Origin: Neurospora tetraspora
Lineage: Eukaryota > Ascomycota > Sordariomycetes > Sordariales > Sordariaceae
Assembly (NCBI RefSeq): GCF_033439725.1
Contig: NW_026944385.1
Coordinates: 4,683,001-4,747,000 of the forward strand
DNA length: 64,000 nucleotides
Reading direction: 5' to 3'
Under the pieces are notes generated by a model. That model was given only the letters and a program-made list of their open reading frames with translations, was not told the DNA's origin and searched no databases. Position 1 is the first letter of the stretch, and each line of letters begins with the position of its first letter. Both the position numbers and the translations under genes were made by a program. Shown one piece after another: positions 57,967 to 64,000 of this stretch.

Positions 57967-60900
57967 AGCTCAAAGAGAGAGATACGAGGGCATCGTGGAA
58001 GGGATAGGTCAAGGCTTGAGCTGTAAACCAGCGTATGCTTCTGAAAAGAGCGGGTGATGAAATGGAGGGAAGGTGGCGAGGGTAGTTGGATGAGAACAGT
58101 TGGGGGAATGACATTGGGAAATGAGATTTGGAAAGACAAAAGCTCCCTTGAGGACGTAAACATTCAGGGACGACAAAGTGGGATACGGGTATGAGGAAAG
58201 AAAAATTTGGAGACACAGAAGGAGACGAGGGTGAAGAACATACCTCTAGAGCAGGAATGACGGTTTCTTTTGTTCAGCTTCATTTGTTCATGTACACGTA
58301 CCACTGCTTGATTTTTACTCATGTGGGCGAGATGTCTGCATTGCGCAACAATTCTCGAACGCCCATTACATCCGAGGTTCGACAGGGACTTGGACCGATA
58401 GTGACAGGGACATTTGATGCCAAATCTTGTATTACACCTTTGGGTGTCAGTTCTCATCGTGTCGCTCTTCATCCATGGAAGTTTTCGTCAGGTAGAGGAA
58501 GACTCACGTGTCCATCACCCACCCATCCCTCACCGGCGATTCTTCTGACTCCCGGTCTTTCTTCTCGAACCAACAGTTCATGAAATTCACTTGCTTGGTC
58601 CTTCCTCCTCCAACAACTCCTCAGCTGCAGTGCGGATTGTGTCTCCGGTTGGTGAATCCTTCTTCGCTTCCTCTTGGCTCGCAACATTTCTACCCTTTCC
58701 CGCGCAACTTCATAGGGTAGAGAGAGGTGTGACATCGATTAAAGAAAGTATGTGTTGTTTGTCAAGGTTTCGTGTCACAGTGACACAGACTGACAGACAA
58801 AGCATGCGAGTTAATATCCCCAACCAAACCGCTGGAACGGAACTTTTAACCTCATTGCTACGATCTTTTGGAGTTCATACCTTATACTGCCGTCTGTCGT
58901 GACTGTGATGGGTGGGTTCATATGTGTGTACTACACTGAGGTTTGGGTTGTGTAGTATCCGTTCATTGTCCAATACATGGTGGCCTGGCATGTAGGCAGC
59001 ATGAGGTGGTTTGGAACGATAAACTGGACGACGACCAACATGATCTAGTGGATGGATTAGAGGAGATGGGGTCCAAAACAGACCCGATGTGTTTGGATGA
59101 TTCGTACGAAGGCGAGAGATAGGTAGAGTAGGTATTCACCCAGGCGAACATGGTGAGTTTGTTGTGATATAATGCCAAGGGCCAAGACCCTTTCGGTTTC
59201 TTTTCCAACATGGGGCAAGCCGCAAGACAGCGAAAGCGGTTTTGTTGGTCTCGATTCGCAAATATGTGGTGAAATGGGATCATCATGACTGTGAAGCTGT
59301 GAAGTGACCATGTGCAGTGACAGCTGACTGGTGATAAACTCGCACCACGGCTACTTGACCATGTTCATGTAAGTCGACAGCTGGGTTAGGTAGCGTACAC
59401 ACACACCTCTAGAGAACTCCGACCTCTATGGGACTATGGGAGATCCAGCCCGGGGTTGTTGGGCTTGCCAGGTCGAACTTAGTGCTTTCTGTCGTGCAAC
59501 ATAATCTCAACCCGCAGTCCCATCCAATCAGTTAGCACTTCAACTTTGTCCGGCCATTGATCATTGCAAGGTCTTCAGGTCGAGCTACAGCATGCTTAAT
59601 TCGCGACTTGCAGCCGGTCCTCAAATCCTGGGTTCGAGCTAAGGACTTGCTCGGCTGGATCAGCAGAACCGGACTGGGGCGGGCGGGCATGCAATAGCAT
59701 TGTTGCAAATGAAACCCATATTATCCGTTGGTTAGGTTGCCCATCCATCTTCCCAGGTGAGGAAGGAAGCATAAAAAAGGATGGGAAGTTAATCACCGTT
59801 GGAGCGGTTGAGCCTCTTGGCGGAGTGAACCACCAGTCATCACTCATCAGCTCTCACAGCTTTTCCCCCATCTTTCCCTTCGGTCCCGGAGAAAGGGCAC
59901 AAAGCCAAGCCAAAGACCATCAACATCGGTCCCGGCAGTCCAGTTCAGTCCAGTCTGAAGTTGGTAAACAAAACGCGGAGAAACGAGATGTTAAAAAAGA
60001 TGGGGGTGGGGATGATTTGGGGAGCATGCACTAGTGGCGGTTAAGATGCCGAAGTACGGCGTGGTTGGCGTGGTAGTATTGTGTAGTAGCAGAACGGCCA
60101 AAATTGTCTGACTGGATAGACGTAACGGGGAATTCGGGATAGTGTCGAGACTTGGCAGTCATATAAGCCAGTCGATTCCCATTTCACTTACCAAGGTCAT
60201 TGCAATGTGTGCCTGTCAGACTGTCAGCTCACTTTCCCGCAAGAGCAAAGACAAACCAGATAAGCTTTTCTGCGTGGAACCGCAATCCGATCGACTCTGG
60301 AAGCAATACGTCCAGGACCGAGACATTTCTTGTCAAAGATCCAGATCGGTTGAGTTCTTCTGGACTGGTGGCCCGCCGTCTCACCGCGTTTTGCTGATCC
60401 TTCCTTCTGCTCTTTCTTGCCACATGAATTTTTGCTCGAACCCCGAAAGATGTTAGGTAGATGCTGACAGGTTAAAAATGGGATTCCCAATCTTTGGGCT
60501 TGGCTCCCCGGACTCCCCTCCTTGGCCCTCGCCAGTTTCATGTCAGCATTGGCTCGCATCTTTCAACATGTGGGAGCATGTCCGATCGGGTTCGAAAAGA
60601 AGGGTGGTGATCAACAATCCAGAAGGACGCTAACGGATCAAATAGCCTCGATCCCGGCTTGGTATGTGGTATTTGAAGACTGGGAAGCCCACCCACCTTT
60701 CCCTGCCGTCACCCAATCCGCTGGCTCGGCCGCCAGCCTTCTTAGTTTCCTACCCCAGACCTCCATGAGATGCCAAGCGTTCGGTACAGGACGCTACCCC
60801 AGAACGGCGGCCCATTTTAAATCATGGGGTCCCCACAAACCTTTAACAAACGACACGGGACGGAAGAGGTTAGAGTAAGGTTGGGGAAGACTTGGTGTGT

Positions 60901-61397
60901 GGGGGAACAACCATCATGACTGGAGGATTTTGGCCGTTCTTCCTCGTCGCCAACTTGAGTGCGGTTCCGACTTGTCCAGAAAGAGGTTGCTGGCATCGTC
61001 ACATTGAGCCTGATCCAGAATGCAGCATGCCGCTTTCTTTGTCCTCCCCGCACGAGGCGCGCCCCCAAGGATACGGTGATCCATGGACCGTGATACATCC
61101 TCCCAAGGATGGGGTAATGGGGTAATCCTCCGGACGGTTCGATATTGCAGGGTTCGCGGAGTCGCAACCTATCACCTGGTGCTCTATAGCTGGACCACAG
61201 TATTGAATCCAGCAAGCCGGTTCATGGTTCGATGCAATTTATAGACGTGCCTATTCCCGCGAGCTTGCCATCCAGCTGGACTCCCCTTTACTTCTTGCTT
61301 TCCCAACCATCCGCCAACCTTTGGCAACGCACACCAAACCTCCTCCTTTCCTGCCAGCAGTAGCAGAAGAACCGACATCGACAGACATAATCTCAAG
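57967..61397. promoter_or_regulatory. Long intergenic region upstream of the sugar transporter
   Basis: About 3.4 kb with no supported gene. A few frames of 80-130 codons are present on both strands but show no domain, no consistent splice partners and no signal peptide. The final 120 bases are rich in C and A before the ATG at 61398. Confidence 0.4.
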
Positions 61398-63327
61398 ATG
61401 GGTGGTGCAGGTGGTGACTTTGGGGGTTCCGACCCCGTCATCTCTCGCCTCGCGAAAGAGGACCCGATCCCATGGTACAAGAAGCCCAACCTTCGATTCC
61501 TCTACTTCATGCTTTTCCCGACATGTATGGGCATCGAGTTGACGTCGGGATTCGATTCCCAGATGATCAACGCCCTCCAGATTTTGAATTCGTGGATCAA
61601 GTGTAAGATTGCCTGGACTTCATCTTTTACCTTCGTTCTGCCTGTCAGCCCGGTCGATGGACGGAGAGATGTGGTATTGGTGGCTAACCACAGTTTATTC
61701 GCAGATTTCGACGATCCGCAGGGAGCTCTCAAAGGCATCATCAGCGCAGCATACTCTCTTGGTGCCATTCTGTCTCTTCCCCTGGTCCCCATCATCAACG
61801 ATAGGTTTGGTCGAAGATGGTCCATCGCTCTCGGTTCAATCACCATGATCGTGGGCGCCCTCATTCAGGGTTTCTCCCAACATGGTAAGCACCTACCTAC
61901 TCCTAGGTACCGACCAGACTCTGAATCCCGCTGACACCGCCGTCAACAGTCGGCATGTACATCGTCGCCCGTATGATCCTCGGCTTCGGCATCCCCACTT
62001 GCATCGTCTCCGGCTCCTCTCTTATCGGCGAACTTGCCTACCCGAAAGAGCGTCCTGTCTTGACCTCGCTCTTCAACGTGTCATATTTCGTCGGTCAGAT
62101 TGTTGCTGCCGCCATTGTCTTCGGAACCAACAACATCGCGAGCAATTGGGGCTGGAGAATCCCCTCGCTTCTCCAGGTTTGCCCTTCGCTGCTTCAGCTT
62201 GCCTTCGTCTTGTACGTGTCATTGGTCTTGTTGAAACTTCCGATCGTGTTGGTGAAAGAACAAATTCGCTGACATGAAAACCCCGTTACGCAGTTTCATC
62301 CCGGAGAGTCCCCGCTGGCTGATCACCAAGGACCGCTCTCAAGAAGCCCATGACATTCTGAAGAAGTACCATGGAGAGATGGAGCGCGGTGAGGAATTTG
62401 TTGCCGCTGAATTTGCTCAGATGCAAGCCGTCATTCGTCTGGAATATGAAACCGTGTCCAAGAGCTCGTGGACGGATCTCTTCAGAACCTCGGGTATGCG
62501 CAAGCGTCTTCTCATCTCGTCGATGCTCGGTCTCTTCACCCAGTGGTCCGGAAACACCCTCATCTCATACTTCCTCGGCGATCTCCTCAAGATGATCGGC
62601 TACACGGAGTCGACCTTCATCCAAAAGATCAACGTTTCCATCGCCTGCTGGAGTTTGATTTGCGGTGTGACCGTCTCGCTCCTTGTCACTCGTATTAGAC
62701 GTCGTGTCATGTACATGGCCTGCACCATCAGCTTGCTGCTGTGCTATATTGCGTGGACCATCTCCATGGAGCGCGCCATGACAGGCAAAAAGATCGGAAA
62801 ACCCAACAACGGGGCTAACATCGCCACCCTCTTCTTCATCTACATGTACTCGCCTTGCTATAACATGGGTTATAACGCCCTGACCTACAGTAAGTTAAAC
62901 TCCGGCTTCCTCTTTCGGAGGTCCATATCACTAACACGAAGCAGCCTACATGGTGGAAGTCTGGCCCTATGCCGAGCGCTCTCGTGGTATTGCCGTCTTC
63001 CAGCTCTTTGGTCGTCTGGCCGGCTTCTTCACCACCTTCGTCAACCCCATCGGTCTCAAGAACGTTGGCTGGAAGTACCTCATCTCGTACTGCGTCTGGC
63101 TCGCATTTGAGGTCTGCTTCGTGTACTTCATGTTCCCTGAGACGATGGGTCGGACGCTCGAAGAGCTTACATTCATGTTCGAGGGCGAGGACCTTCAGAG
63201 GCAAGCCAATGCCGCTGCCGAGAAGGTGGTCAACCACGCTGAGCATGACACTACTGGACTTGGCAGGCGTAGCACCAGCGAAAACAAGTTGGGCGGCTCA
63301 TCTGAGGTCAAGGAGCATGTTCCTTGA
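61398..63327 (+). CDS. MFS sugar transporter (lactose permease/cellodextrin-type)
   Basis: Five exons, 61398-61602, 61705-61884, 61950-62211, 62294-62889, 62945-63327, total 541 residues. Sugar-porter signatures appear in order: DRFGRRW after helix 2, RMILGFGIPTCIVSG in helix 4, PKERPVLTSLFN, GWRIPSLLQ, then PESPRWLI, and after helix 12 PETMGRTLEEL. The loop LFTQWSGNTLISYFLG (helix 7, where QQxxG is usual) carries the substrate-recognising region of fungal LAC12-like transporters. Twelve helices are expected. The C-terminal tail of about 55 residues is polar. Introns are 55-102 bp with clear GT-AG ends and the frame is kept through all. The substrate (lactose, cellobiose, hexose) cannot be told from the sequence. 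Confidence 0.92.
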
Positions 63328-64000
63328 TTGGGTTTTTGATGGTGGATGTGGAGTTCTGCGTCGGCCTGGGAATGGTTCTTGGGCTTTGAACCTTCGTGGA
63401 GTGTTGGGTATCTGTACAGGTAGTAGGACAGGTACAATGTCATACGCCGGCATAGGACTAAAGGAATTTCTGCTTATGATGTCTTGGATGCGATTTTGAT
63501 CTTCGAAGAAATGAAGATAAATTTCGAACCGCCTGTCTGGGCTGTGAAACCGGAACCTTAGGTTTCTTCGTGATGGTTCTTTGTTTCCCAGTATCCGTCC
63601 TTCTAAGCGACCGATGAACCATCGCTTGTACTGGTGGAACTGCGAGATTTGTTGCAGACTTGTGGTCTGTTGACGATGCAGCGACTTGACGAGGGGCCGT
63701 ACGCTAGTAGGGTAAAGCAAGCAAAATGTAGAGGTATCGTGCGGGCATCCCCATATAGTGAGGATACTCCCAAGGCTTCTGTTGCTGGAGCCTCACAAGG
63801 TACGCATTAGAAAAAAATGCAGCAACCGGACGTAGAAACCGAGCGGGTGTGTGCTTGAGAAGGAAGAGTGACGGGAGAAAACCGCGGACGTCGGACGCTG
63901 AAGCAACTGCAGACTACTGTCGTCACTCGTCAGTCTCCGCCATTCCGCAAAACCCTTTACCAGATGGCGAGGTTGTTGATACCACCTACCCATTTGACCT
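63328..64000. other. 3' flank of the sugar transporter gene
   Basis: About 670 bp up to the window edge. No supported gene. Confidence 0.35.

Noticed and set aside
58469-58735. 88-codon Arg-rich minus-strand frame
   Set aside because: Has no splice partners or domain; not better than chance.
1-64000. CRISPR arrays, bacterial operons, riboswitches and rRNA genes
   Set aside because: None seen; spliceosomal introns throughout show a eukaryotic nuclear sequence, and I found no match to 5S or other rRNA.

Overview
The window looks like nuclear DNA of a filamentous ascomycete, most likely a Sordariomycete with a Neurospora-type genome. The support is direct: short 49-113 bp GT-AG introns with CTRAY-like branch sites, a 7.7 kb AT-rich block that looks RIP-mutated (repeat-induced point mutation), and typical filamentous-fungal families (HET domain, Ppo fatty-acid dioxygenase, DUF7708-type STAND-like protein, fungal AAA ATPase, VBA/FNX1-type MFS transporter, PF20684-type seven-helix receptor). 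The species cannot be named from the sequence alone.

Layout. 1-7690 is a gene-free, AT-rich, TpA-rich fossil repeat block. 7.7-16 kb holds a divergent GIY-YIG-fold protein, a secretory protein ending in KDEL, a long spacer with a tRNA-like relic and a GATA-rich palindrome, and a five-exon DUF7708/pseudo-P-loop gene on the minus strand. 16.9-22.5 kb is a decaying stretch: an AAA ATPase gene with two frame breaks (and a probable 7-nt micro-exon), a thoroughly broken phosphosulfolactate-synthase-like gene that carries a small internal inversion, and a broken small secreted cysteine-rich protein. 23.5-34.3 kb holds an MFS transporter, a foldback (MITE-like) element, a 1687-residue NFX1-type zinc-finger helicase and a small coiled-coil protein with a 37-residue tandem repeat. 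34.6-43.4 kb holds a DUF2235 hydrolase with a 15-nt micro-exon and a 1127-residue Ppo dioxygenase whose P450-like half has lost its heme-ligand cysteine. 44-54 kb holds a HET-domain gene (one probable frame break), an F-box/ankyrin protein and an O-methyltransferase. 56-63.3 kb holds a seven-helix receptor and a sugar transporter.

How the genes relate. I see no operon-like or biosynthetic cluster: the methyltransferase has no PKS, NRPS or terpene gene near it. Themes are recognition and defence (HET, DUF7708 pseudo-STAND, F-box/ankyrin, RNA-silencing-type helicase beside RIP-mutated DNA), transport (two MFS genes) and oxylipin signalling (Ppo). Several host genes carry single-base breaks in homopolymer runs, which is either real decay or assembly error; the micro-inversion and internal loss in the synthase pseudogene cannot be explained by homopolymer error. 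Exon structures below were derived by eye from splice sites and frame continuity; all total lengths given divide by three.
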